Origin: Apoderus coryli
Lineage: Eukaryota > Arthropoda > Insecta > Coleoptera > Attelabidae
Direction: 5' to 3'
NCBI GenBank assembly: GCA_911728435.2
Contig: OU452207.1
Span: 15,339,682 to 15,403,681 of the forward strand
Length of the DNA stretch: 64,000 nt
The number at the start of each line of letters is the position of its first letter. Within the stretch, counting starts at the first letter, position 1. Position numbers and translations under genes: made by a program. This document shows positions 33,501 to 42,953 of the stretch, piece after piece. Under the pieces are notes generated by a model. That model searched no databases and was not told the DNA's origin. It saw nothing but the letters and a program-made list of their open reading frames with translations.

Positions 33501-33645
33501 CGGGTGATGCAAAAAATAAAGTTGCCATATAGGAATCACTCTTGGAACGCCTCCGGCGTTCCTTTGCGTTTATTCGCACACAACTTTGTGCTTTTTTTCC
33601 TCATTTTAGAAAGAAACGCGAAGATCACTCGTTATTATATATTAA
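30594..33645 (+). mobile_element. Array unit 5 (3,052 bp)
   Basis: Left hairpin end, A-rich tract, satellite block (about 30,950-32,600) and type-B tail with a small TAATTATTGAAATTGTAGCC variation near 32,790. The left hairpin loop here is TTGC rather than TTC. Confidence 0.7.
30950..32600 (+). repeat. Satellite block in unit 5
   Basis: About 13 monomers of the same 124/130-bp family, again in largely alternating long and short forms. Confidence 0.85.
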
Positions 33646-33959
33646 AAGAAATCCCTTCGGGATTTCCCAGTCGTTGTGTGGTAGTTTTATCTATGAAAAA
33701 AGTCATTGAGGGTTATAAAAAAAAATTAAAAAAAAATCAAGAAAAAAAATTTCAAGGAAAAAAATGTTTCTATTAAAAAAAAAGTCAAAAAAAAATTCAA
33801 AAAAAAAAAATTTTAAAAAAAAATTTTCAAAAAAAAAAATTTTCAAAAAAAATTTTCAAAAAAAAATTAAAAAAAAAAAAAATTTATAAACAAAATTCAA
33901 AAATTAATTAAAAAAAGTATTGGCAGAGCTGAAAATCTGAAAATGTTTCTATTAAAATA

Positions 33960-34406
33960 AGGAAATACATTTTTGATTCACCCTGTATATATATTTGACC
34001 TTATAATTTAACTTTCACAGAAAACTTGATTTGAAATCTAAAGAAACCAAAAAATTATTCAAAATATTACTTTTTTGACGATAGGAAATACATTTTTGAT
34101 TCACCCTGTATATAAATTTAAAGCCTATGCTAAAAATTTCTCTTTTAAAGAAAATAAAAAGTCACTTATCGCTAATGAGGTTCTGCAGCATGTCTAAAAG
34201 TCTTAAAAAAATAGAGAAATACATTTTTGATTCACCCCGTATATAAATTTAAAACCTATGCTAAAAATTTCTCTTTTAAAGAAAATAAAGTCACCTATCG
34301 TGTTAAAAAAAATGGTAAAAAAATAGAGAAATACATTTTTGATTCACCCTGTATATAAATTTAAAACCTATGCTAAAAATTTCTCTTTTAAAGAAAATAA
34401 AAAGGT
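33960..34406 (+). repeat. 243-bp-period satellite, left of retrotransposon
   Basis: Repeats contain CCTATGCTAAAAATTTCTC, a CACTTATCGCT word and GAAATACATTTTTGATTCACCC. The ACTTATCGCT at 34,164 and the insertion site at 34,407 are exactly 243 bp apart. Confidence 0.85.
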
Positions 34407-34410
34407 ACTT

Positions 34411-37321
34411 TGTTACGGGCTAAAGGCATCCACAGAATATAACTGTTTAAACTGGCGGAATGAGAGATCTTCAATGCATATGATGAATATTTATTTATAA
34501 AATCGTAACATACCTTAAAGTAATCATGAACGAATAATTTCGCTACTATTGTACTACTTAATTTTATTTAAAAAGCATCCAGATAAATGCGATGACACGC
34601 AATACCAACCGCTGTCTCACAACAGTACCAAACAAGCTCTGAGCGTTACAGCTTTGGGGATGATCATGGATCCAACAAGTTTGCACCTAAAAGAAATGGA
34701 AAAGAGAATCATTTAATAGCACGAACGGTTCATTCAGGGAGAAACATGGTTGTGAAATTGATGGAGCGTACCTTCTTACGGTTGACCACTGTTTACATCT
34801 TCACATAGTGCTTGGATAATAGCTGGCCTGGACTATGAATTTGCTCATCCAATGCATTCACTAAAATATATATATATTTTCATTACCTATTTCTTTAAAA
34901 TATCATTAAATATCAAAATTTCTGCTTTGTTTACAATAATAAATAATTGTTGTTATTAATTGGGGTTATTTGCAATAAATAATCTGATATGTTGAAAGAC
35001 AGCTGACAATTGAGGGATGTATTGGAACATTTGGACTATTCCGTTTCTTATTTTGGGGCCTACTGTTGTTGTTTTGGTCTTCGGCTGGTCGTAGATTCGT
35101 GTCCGATTTATTCAATTAGTTGTTCTGAGATCGTTCGATCAGCGGTGTAATTACCGGTTCGGAGGAATAATTATGGTTCGCAGACACGGGGATGTTGTGA
35201 TGGTGTTCATTGGAAAAGGAACAAGGAAAACGTGCATTATCACCCAGCCCTAATCTGACGTGGGGGCAGGCTGACGGTGCAAGATTTTGACACATAAAAC
35301 GGTACTCGTTCATTTTGGTTTCGGAGGGTCCTACCTGAAAGGTGTATGAAGTAATAATCCACCCAATTTTCGTGAAGTATAATATTTTCAACAAATAAGG
35401 GCAGCAAATTGTAGTTTTGTAACTCAAGAGAGTTGTTTGCCTCAGCGGAGCGCTGGATTGAAAGTTGAAATTATATTAAGTACGTGCTTTACAAATATAC
35501 CCTCCTAACCTGATCACCACGAGGCCATCTACCATCTTAGGTGAGTGTCACTTACTATAATCAGGCAAAATAAGTATATTTTCTGTGCAACAATTTAAAT
35601 TACTTACCATTTCGGATGAGGCTATTATAATAGTGTTTTCGATTAGGCCTCAAAAGCCACCCTCAGCATCACCGCGGAGCGGCTGAAGCGTTTGTCAGAC
35701 CCTGAGTCAGGGGCACGAGTTGTGCGAAGAATTAACCAGATACTATCGGTATAAGCGAATTTCAGCACGTGTCTGATACAGTGCAGGCAGTCGAATTCAT
35801 CGGAGCAGGGTCCTGGCATTGTTAGTCATCCGAGGTTGGTGTCGTGCAAGACAGACTGGACACGATCTTCGTCCGAGCGGCGTGTGAGTACCCAACTCGA
35901 GTAGAACTTCATCAAACTTAAACCAGGTATTTTAGTGAAGTAGGTACAGCATTCCTCAGTGTCACTTTGCTGTAATTGTTTCTGAATCAATGCATATATA
36001 TTACCATTAACGTTAGTACTTTATCCTGTAACTTCACACTTGTTTTTTTTTTTGTCAGTGACCTGAAATAGTTCACTTAGTGAAATAACTTTAAACTTGG
36101 CCGTGGTGGCTTTTCATATTATTTTCTCTTTTTTTTTTGTGAACACACAAGCGTATCACTAGAACCGCTTTACGGTGGATAAACTTGGATTTATTGTTTT
36201 AATATTGTTATTATATATTGGGTATTTCTTTTAGTAGAAGAGTATTACTTACCTTTCAGGAATTGTGTGTATTTTATGTTGTGTAAACCTCGTATGATCA
36301 TACCTAGGTAACAGTACCACGTTGAGTAAATGTTAATTGTTTAAAATACGCGCTAACTATATAGAATAATTGCGTCACGATTTTTATACATTTAAATAGT
36401 ACTGTGCGCATGTTTAAGGCGGCACAGGTACAGATAATCATTTCCAATAAATCCGCCATCCTCTCTTGGACTCAATATTGGGTTTTTTTTAATTACCACT
36501 TTGGTTTTATAATTTCATAACCTCACTTTTAATCTCACCAATCGATTAACTGTCATTTTAATATTTATCGGCGCTTCTTAATTGATGGTCCACATAGTAG
36601 GGAGTGCATAAGCTCCGCTAGAGATTACGACGCATGCGCACACATATCCAAGTATAAGAATTCAAAAATTTGAATGTGTATTGTTGATATTATGTTTAAT
36701 TAATTGTAGAGTACAGTTGAGTTTGTCGGCTATAAGGTTTATAATATATTTACAAATTATTATTATAGATTTATATATTTACAAGGCAATATTATAGGTT
36801 ATATATTTATTTACAAAGAATTATTATTATAGATTATATATTTACACAAGCATTATCATAGGTTATATATTTACAAAGATTTATTATAGGGTTTATATTT
36901 ACTACTAAAAATTATAGGTTATATTTATTTACACATTGTTTATAGGTTATATTTACACATTGTTCAATTTAATTACTTTAAAATTTCTATTAATAAATTT
37001 CTGATTCGGGATCATTTTGGATACGGTGTTATTTACTTTCCCTCTTAGTGAGTTCCCGTTTTCTTTATAGTACTATCGATCGATCCTTTTATACAGGGGC
37101 ATTTTTGAAACGGGTGGCGTCCAGGCAGTTTTGTTCCACTCCCAATCTCTGATTGAGCTAGGCCATTAAGTAAAAGGATCGATGATAATATAAGGAGATA
37201 ATGCCATCTCTGATTTAGGAAGGATCAGGAAATAAATTTTCTTTTAGTTTTGCCACCCGTGAATTTTTGTTTTGCTTGCTGCTGCGCACCGAAATTACAA
37301 AAGGTTCGCAGAAGCGTAGCA
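34411..37321 (+). repeat. 5' LTR (2,911 bp)
   Basis: Begins TGTTACGGGC and ends GCGTAGCA. It contains a minisatellite-like AT-rich tract (about 36,735-36,960). Compared with the 3' LTR I see one substitution (T at 34,812, C at 43,355) and two compensating one-base homopolymer changes (11 versus 12 T near 36,050; 8 versus 7 T near 36,485). A 103-codon antisense frame present in both LTRs (35,116-35,427) has no recognisable similarity. Confidence 0.93.
36735..36960 (+). repeat. Degenerate AT-rich minisatellite in LTR
   Basis: The motif TATAGGTTATATATTTACAAAG recurs in variants roughly every 30-40 bp, about seven times; the other LTR has the same tract at about 45,278-45,503. Such tracts often vary in copy number between insertions. 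Confidence 0.75.
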
Positions 37322-37324
37322 AGA

Positions 37325-37342
37325 TTTTGGCGCCCATCGTGG
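37325..37342 (+). other. Primer-binding site
   Basis: TTTTGGCGCCCATCGTGG starts 4 nt after the LTR. TGGCGCCCA-CGTGG is the tRNA-Lys-type primer site of gypsy with one base different. Minus-strand DNA synthesis would start here. Confidence 0.75.
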
Positions 37343-37956
37343 TATAGGTAGTATTTTTGCCGATTTTCAGAGAACTTTATAGTTTCTGTTTTGTTAGATA
37401 CACTTGATTTATAGTAGCCCTGAATTTTTTTATTATTCTTATTTTTTTTTCTTAAAAGACAATTGAATTGACAAACTCAACTGTTGCTTTTGTGCTGTAT
37501 TTGGATAAGTGAGGCGATTATTGAAAGCGTACTTACCTGTTTTTTTTTCTTTCGAATTATTTATAAGTGTTATTGATTGTATAGAAACATTTACTTACCG
37601 AATAGTTTTTTTAAAGTACCTACATTATTAGTCTGATTCCGTGTTTGGTGACTCACACTTCCCTGGTAACACGAGTTACATATTTCTTTATATAGGTCTG
37701 TCAGTTTGGGGGTCCTGTGTGGGATTTTCTTGTCTGGTTGTTCCAGAGCCCGATTGTTTTGCGTGCGAGCTTTAGCTTGGTTGTGGTAGGTATTATTTTT
37801 TTTCCCTTGTGTGGGGTGGGGTGTGTGCGCAAGCACACAAGTTGTTTTATTGAATAAAATAAAATATATTTCGAATTACTTACGTTGTTATTTGATTTAT
37901 TTTGATTTAAAAATTTACTTTAATTGTTTCTTGCGGAATTAACTTCCAACACCATT

Positions 37957-39714
37957 ATGGATATTAATAGACTTTTGAGTGATGAGCTGAATTATGAGCT
38001 TTGTATAAGAGGATTACCGGTCGGGAGAACAGTGGAGGAGAAGCGCACGGCTTTAAGGGAGGCATTTCGTATGGAGAGAGAGGGAGAGACGCTGGCACCG
38101 GTTGGAGTGGAGTTGGATGCGGATCGGGAACTAACGGTTTGTTCCGATAAATTGATTAGTTTGAACTTGGAGATAGAGGGATTTAATCAGGAGAACAGGG
38201 AGAACGAGTACAGGAGAATAGTGAGTCGACTTTTGCATGTGGAATTGCGGATTAGCAGGATTCATGCGGTAACTGACGTTCAGCTGCGGGAGAAATTTAC
38301 GTCTTCTGCGCGGGTGATTGCGTTGAAGCAACGGCTGACAGTCCGGTGGGAACAGAGAAGAGAACAGGAGGCTGAAGTTTCAATTTTGGATGAACCAGTC
38401 CCCAATTTGATAACGTTAGAGGATGATAACGGAGCTTATGGAACTACCCGGGGTAGTGACCGAAGAAATGAAGGCGTGAGGAGTGTTCCTTTGCTGCGGC
38501 TTGATAATGTGGAGGCTTCACAGCCCAGACGTACGGCGTCTTTACCATCTGCGTTGCCAGTTTTTGATCAGGAACGGGTTTCCGGTGTACCTCTGAATGT
38601 TGGAGTGAGCAATGTTCAATTGCCACCCCTCGATAGTCTTCAAGCATACTCATTAAGGTTTGGGGAGCAGATAAATCCAACGAGTACGAGACATATGGAT
38701 CGGATGCGCCAAGTTTATCTTGAGTGTCCCGGGGCGCCGCGAGTTGATACAAGAGATTATGGGCAGTCAGTGCGATATCACACCACACCATCAGGGGGGC
38801 CAAGGGGTGACCTTGTTTACTCAACTTATAACGATGTTGATCGGCGTATACCGGATGTGGATGATTTACCGGTCCGACAGATGAACCCTACTTACGTCAT
38901 GGAAGAACGAAGTCGGAACAATATAGATGTGGCTCGATGGAATTTTAGATTTGATGGTAACAGTAGCGTGAGCGCATTCATGGAACGATTGGAAGAACTC
39001 AGAGTGTCAAGAGGAGTTTCTAAACAGCAGTTACTGCGTTCTGCTCCAGAATTATTTGAGGGTGAAGCGTTGTGTTGGTTTCGGATGCACAGATTTGAGA
39101 CTTGGGATCAACTTTTAGAGAAACTGAGGTTGGATTTTCAGCCGTATAATTATGAGCATACGCTTCGTCAGGAGATTTTGCGTCGAACACAGGGGGCTCA
39201 GGAGAGAGTACTGACATATGTTGCAGCGATGGAGAATATGTTTTCACGCCTTACACAGAAACCACTGGAAAAGGAACGAGTGGATATAATACGAGGAAAT
39301 TTATTGCCCTACATACAGAAGCAGCTGGCAGTTCATCTGTTCATAGAGAGCATTGATCGTCTTTTAACGCTGAGCAGAGCCATAGAAGCTACGGAGCTGC
39401 ACACCCAGACGTTTTGTCCGCCGCCGACGAATCCTCGGTATCTGGTTGAGCCAGACCTAGCTTACAGAGCGAGCACTAATCAGAATTTTCGAAGACCACG
39501 TCAAGAAGTAGCCAGCGTATCGATGAATAACGATTCGGGTTCCTTTCACGCCGAGTCTGGAACAAGGAAATGTTGGAATTGTGGTAGAGATGGCCATAGA
39601 TATAGACAATGTCGCGAGAGAAGAAAACTGTTTTGTTTTGGATGTGGAAGGCCAGGTGTAACGGTTGGTGCCTGTCCAGGCTGCTCAAAAAAAGGACCAG
39701 CGGACTCGCAGTAG
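37957..39714 (+). CDS. gag: Gag polyprotein of the long-LTR Gypsy element
   Basis: Structural protein that forms the virus-like particle. The ATG at 37,957 (MDINRLLSDELNYELCIRG) is chosen; the open frame reaches a little further upstream only through a TTG. 585 residues, stop TAG at 39,712. The N-terminus has a SAP-like LSDELNYELCIRGLPVG block; a variable linker follows; the capsid domain lies at about residues 320-490 (FRFDGN, ALCWFRMHRFETWDQL, IRGNLLPYIQKQL). Two zinc knuckles follow at about 539-552 (CWNCGRDGHRYRQC, canonical CCHC) and 560-573 (CFGCGRPGVTVGAC, where the His is Val, so it is C-C-V-C). The frame overlaps pol, with a slippery A heptamer at 39,687-39,693. Confidence 0.92.
   Translation: MDINRLLSDELNYELCIRGLPVGRTVEEKRTALREAFRMEREGETLAPVGVELDADRELTVCSDKLISLNLEIEGFNQENRENEYRRIVSRLLHVELRISRIHAVTDVQLREKFTSSARVIALKQRLTVRWEQRREQEAEVSILDEPVPNLITLEDDNGAYGTTRGSDRRNEGVRSVPLLRLDNVEASQPRRTASLPSALPVFDQERVSGVPLNVGVSNVQLPPLDSLQAYSLRFGEQINPTSTRHMDRMRQVYLECPGAPRVDTRDYGQSVRYHTTPSGGPRGDLVYSTYNDVDRRIPDVDDLPVRQMNPTYVMEERSRNNIDVARWNFRFDGNSSVSAFMERLEELRVSRGVSKQQLLRSAPELFEGEALCWFRMHRFETWDQLLEKLRLDFQPYNYEHTLRQEILRRTQGAQERVLTYVAAMENMFSRLTQKPLEKERVDIIRGNLLPYIQKQLAVHLFIESIDRLLTLSRAIEATELHTQTFCPPPTNPRYLVEPDLAYRASTNQNFRRPRQEVASVSMNNDSGSFHAESGTRKCWNCGRDGHRYRQCRERRKLFCFGCGRPGVTVGACPGCSKKGPADSQ
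39687..39693 (+). promoter_or_regulatory. Probable -1 ribosomal frameshift site
   Basis: A_AAA_AAA in the gag frame (TCA AAA AAA GGA) is a classic X_XXY_YYZ slippery heptamer. A -1 slip moves ribosomes from the gag frame to the pol frame, which is open here and runs on to protease. A weak GCGGA/TCCGC pairing follows within about 40 nt. The gag stop lies 19 bases downstream, so the slip must happen here or very near. Confidence 0.7.
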
Positions 39715-42700
39715 ATCGTCCTGTGACTCCGCGTGGAAATTCCGTGGCGATCACTGATAACCTTGATTATGACGGACGACCGATTCTGGAATATATTTTG
39801 GCGCATGCGAAGAACGACACCAGACCCTATTTAGAAGTATCTATCTACAATAGAAAATTTTTGGCTTTGTTGGATAGTGGAGCGTCTCGAACCGTTTTGG
39901 GAGGACCCGGTTGGGAAATGCTGAGCGGATTGTGTCACTTGAATAAGGGCGAACGTCAGGTTTGCACAGTGGCCAATGGAGAAACCTGTCAGGCTCTGGG
40001 AGTGTGTTACCTGCCGATTCTCCTGCAGGGTAAACTGAGAGTGATTCGTGTTTTGGTGGTGCCATCTTTGAAACATAAGCTAATTTTGGGTATAGATTTC
40101 TGGAGACAAATGGACATTATTCCGGATTTATATGCTGGCGAATGGAAGTTTAGGCAGGATGATACAGATATGGAGATTTGCGCAATAAACTCATATGAAT
40201 CGTTATCGGAAGCACAGCGTAAAGAGCTGGATGGCGTTATCGAAGACACTTTTAGGGATATGGGAGACCGATTGGGTTGCACTAACCTAGTCGAGCTAAC
40301 TATTAAAACAGACTCGCCTCCAATTAAACAGCGGTATTATCCGATTTCACCTGCCCTGCAAAAACATGTAAATGAGGAACTCGATAATATGCTGAAGAAT
40401 GATATAGTGGAACCGTCCACTTCCGCCTGGTCATCGCCTATAGTAATGGTGAAAAAGAATGACACAAGCTGGAGATTTTGTGTTAATTACAAGAAGCTAA
40501 ATGCAGTGAGTGAGCCGGACGCTTACCCGATTCCGTATGTGAGTGCAATACTGGATAAGCTGAGAGATGATAAATTTTTGACTACCCTCGATTTGAAGAG
40601 TGCTTATCATCAGATACCGGTCAGCAAGGAAAGTCGACATTTAACGGCATTCACCGTCCCGAATAGAGGCTTATATCAATTTAAACGTATGCCTTTTGGC
40701 CTACATAGTGCTCCTGCGGTATGGCAAAGATTGATAGACAGAGTTATAGGTGAGGATCTTAACAAGTACGTCTTTGTGTATTTGGACGACGTTATTATTT
40801 GTACCCCAACCTTTCAGCAACATTTGGACACTCTTCGCAAGGTAACACAGCGAATCAAGAATGCTGGCTTAACACTGAATAGAGAGAAATGCATATTTTG
40901 TAAGAACGAATTAAGGTATTTAGGTTATGTGGTGAATGCTGCGGGATTGATGGTTGACCCAGAGAAAGTCGAGTCTATTGTCAGACTCCCGGTACCCAAG
41001 AAAGTTCAGGAGATTCGAAGATTGGTTGGATTAGCTTCCTGGTATAGACGTTTTATACCAAACTTCTCTACGGTAGTATCGCCTTTAACGGCACTAACAC
41101 GGAAAAATCAGAAATTTGAATGGAGCGAAAGTTGTGAAACTGCATTTAATACCATCAAGGAACATTTAATAAGCGCACCAGTGCTAAGTTGTCCGAATTT
41201 TGAGTTGCCATTTGTGGTGCAAACGGACGCATCGGATTACGGTTTGGGAGCGGTGTTGACTCAAGTTCAAGATGAGGAAGAGCGCGTTATCTGTTATTTG
41301 AGTAGATCTCTGACTAAAAATGAACGGAAATATAGTACGACCGAGAAGGAATGTCTTGCGGTCCTTTTTGCCATAGAAAAGTTGAGACCCTATTTGGAAG
41401 GAACAAAATTTACTGTCATTACAGATCACTATAGCTTAAAATGGTTATATAATATAAAGGATCCTGTCGGGCGAATATCTAGATGGACGTTGCGATTAAG
41501 CCAGTATAATTTCGACATTATACATAGGAAAGGCACAGAACATGTGGTACCGGATGCGTTATCTCGCGCAGTTCCTGCGGTGGATGCCGTTACCAATGAT
41601 GAAGATGGAGATCAGGAAGCGGATATTCAGGATACCGGGGACGGAGACCGATGGTATAGTGAGATGTGTCAGAAGGTTTTACGGAAACCCCAAAATTATC
41701 CACTTTGGCGAGTACATCAGAACCAACTTTATAAGCGGAGTAGATTTTCGCACGGAGAATTGTTAGGAGCGCGAACGGAATGGCTTATGGTCGTGCCTCG
41801 AAGGAAGAGGACGGAGATAATAAGACAGAGTCATGATCCGCCAACTTGTGGACATGCTGGTGTGGCGAAAACGGTGGACCGAATCCTCAGGACGTACTAT
41901 TGGCCGAAACTTAGATGCGACGTAGCAAGATATATTGCAAGATGTGTAACTTGTCTTCGCACGAAACCCGAGCAAAAGAAACCCATAGGATTTATGTTAA
42001 GTAGTCAACCAACAGCCTCTAGGCCTTGGCAATTGATTAGTGTGGATTTAGTTGGACCGCTACCTCGCTCAAGGTCTGGATTTTCATACATTTTATCGGT
42101 TTGTGACTGTTTCACGAAATTTGTTTTACTATTTCCTTTGAGAAAAGCAACTGCTCCTGGAGTTGTAAAATGGTTAGAGGATCATGTGTTCTTGGTTTAC
42201 GGAGCGCCTGAAAGATTGATAGCGGATAACGGCCCACAGTTTACTTGTCATTTGTTTAAAAACACCATGAAGCAGTATGACGTCGAGATTAAATATTCAG
42301 CAGCTTATAACCCTCGTGCTAACCCTGTAGAACGAGTACATCGTGTAGTAAAAACTATGCTATCTGCATACGTGTCGGAAAATCATAGAGATTGGGAAAA
42401 GTACCTAGCAAAGGTTGCATTCGCAATAAGATCAGCTAAACATGAGGTCACGGGTTGTACACCGAATCTCTTAAATTTTGGTCGTGAAGTTCGAATCTCT
42501 GGAAAAGGAGAAAATGCCTTGGATGGAGTTGGCGATGATGTCGAACCGGAAGTAAGATCCACTGAGTTGAGAAAAATATATGTTGACATACAGAAACGTC
42601 TTAAACATGCTTATGACAGAAGTAAAAAGAATTATAATCTTCGTCATAGAGATGAGAGATTCAATAGAGGACAACAAGTGTGGAAGAAAAATTATGTTCT

Positions 42701-42887
42701 CTCGGACGCGGCAAAGAAATTTACCGCCAAACTTGCAAATAAGTTCGTTGGTCCCTACTTGGTACATAAGGTGTTATCACCGTGGACTTATGAACTCGTC
42801 GATTCTAGGGGAAATAGTATCGGTTCATGGCATGCGAAGGATTTGAAGGCTCATCCTCCGGATGACGAACCCGAACAGGATGATTAA
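39694..42887 (+). CDS. pol: Pol polyprotein: protease, RT, RNase H, integrase
   Basis: The open frame starts at 39,609 or earlier, but translation probably enters by -1 frameshift at 39,693. Numbered from the ATG at 39,609: protease LLDSGASRTVLGG (Asp about 89), LGIDFW closing it; reverse transcriptase about 245-440 with FCVNYKKLNAV, TLDLKSAYHQIPV, RMPFGLHSAPAVWQR and YLDD at 391-394; RNase H from about 535 with QTDASDYGLGAVL (Asp 540) and TEKECLAVLFA; integrase zinc finger H742/H749/C779/C782, catalytic Asp 813 (ISVDLVGPLP), Asp 873 (LIADNGPQFT) and Glu 908 (NPVERVHR); a GPY-like end FVGPYLVHKVL. PR-RT-RH-IN order identifies Ty3/Gypsy. All catalytic residues are present and no stops are seen, so it is probably functional. 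No env frame follows. Confidence 0.93.
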
Positions 42888-42912
42888 GCGCTGAGAAGAT
42901 ACATAGAGAAAA

Positions 42913-42952
42913 AAAGTTTCTAAGAAACTTTTCTGTTGAGGGTAGAGGGGAG
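42913..42952 (+). other. Hairpin and polypurine tract before 3' LTR
   Basis: AAAAGTTTCT-AAGAAACTTTT forms a perfect-arm hairpin at about 42,913-42,932. It is followed by GAGGGTAGAGGGGAG (about 42,938-42,952), the polypurine tract priming plus-strand synthesis directly before TGTTACGG at 42,954. Confidence 0.8.
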
Positions 42953-42953
42953 T

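Noticed and set aside
22495..33645. Possible CRISPR-like array
   Set aside because: Repeats are contiguous 124-131-bp satellite monomers in a eukaryotic genome, without unique spacers or cas genes.
35116..35427. 103-codon antisense ORF in both LTRs (also 43,659-43,970)
   Set aside because: Identical in both LTRs because LTRs are identical; no domain, and antisense to the element.
39831..42589. Many minus-strand ORFs inside pol
   Set aside because: Shadows of the real pol frame on the other strand; no domains.
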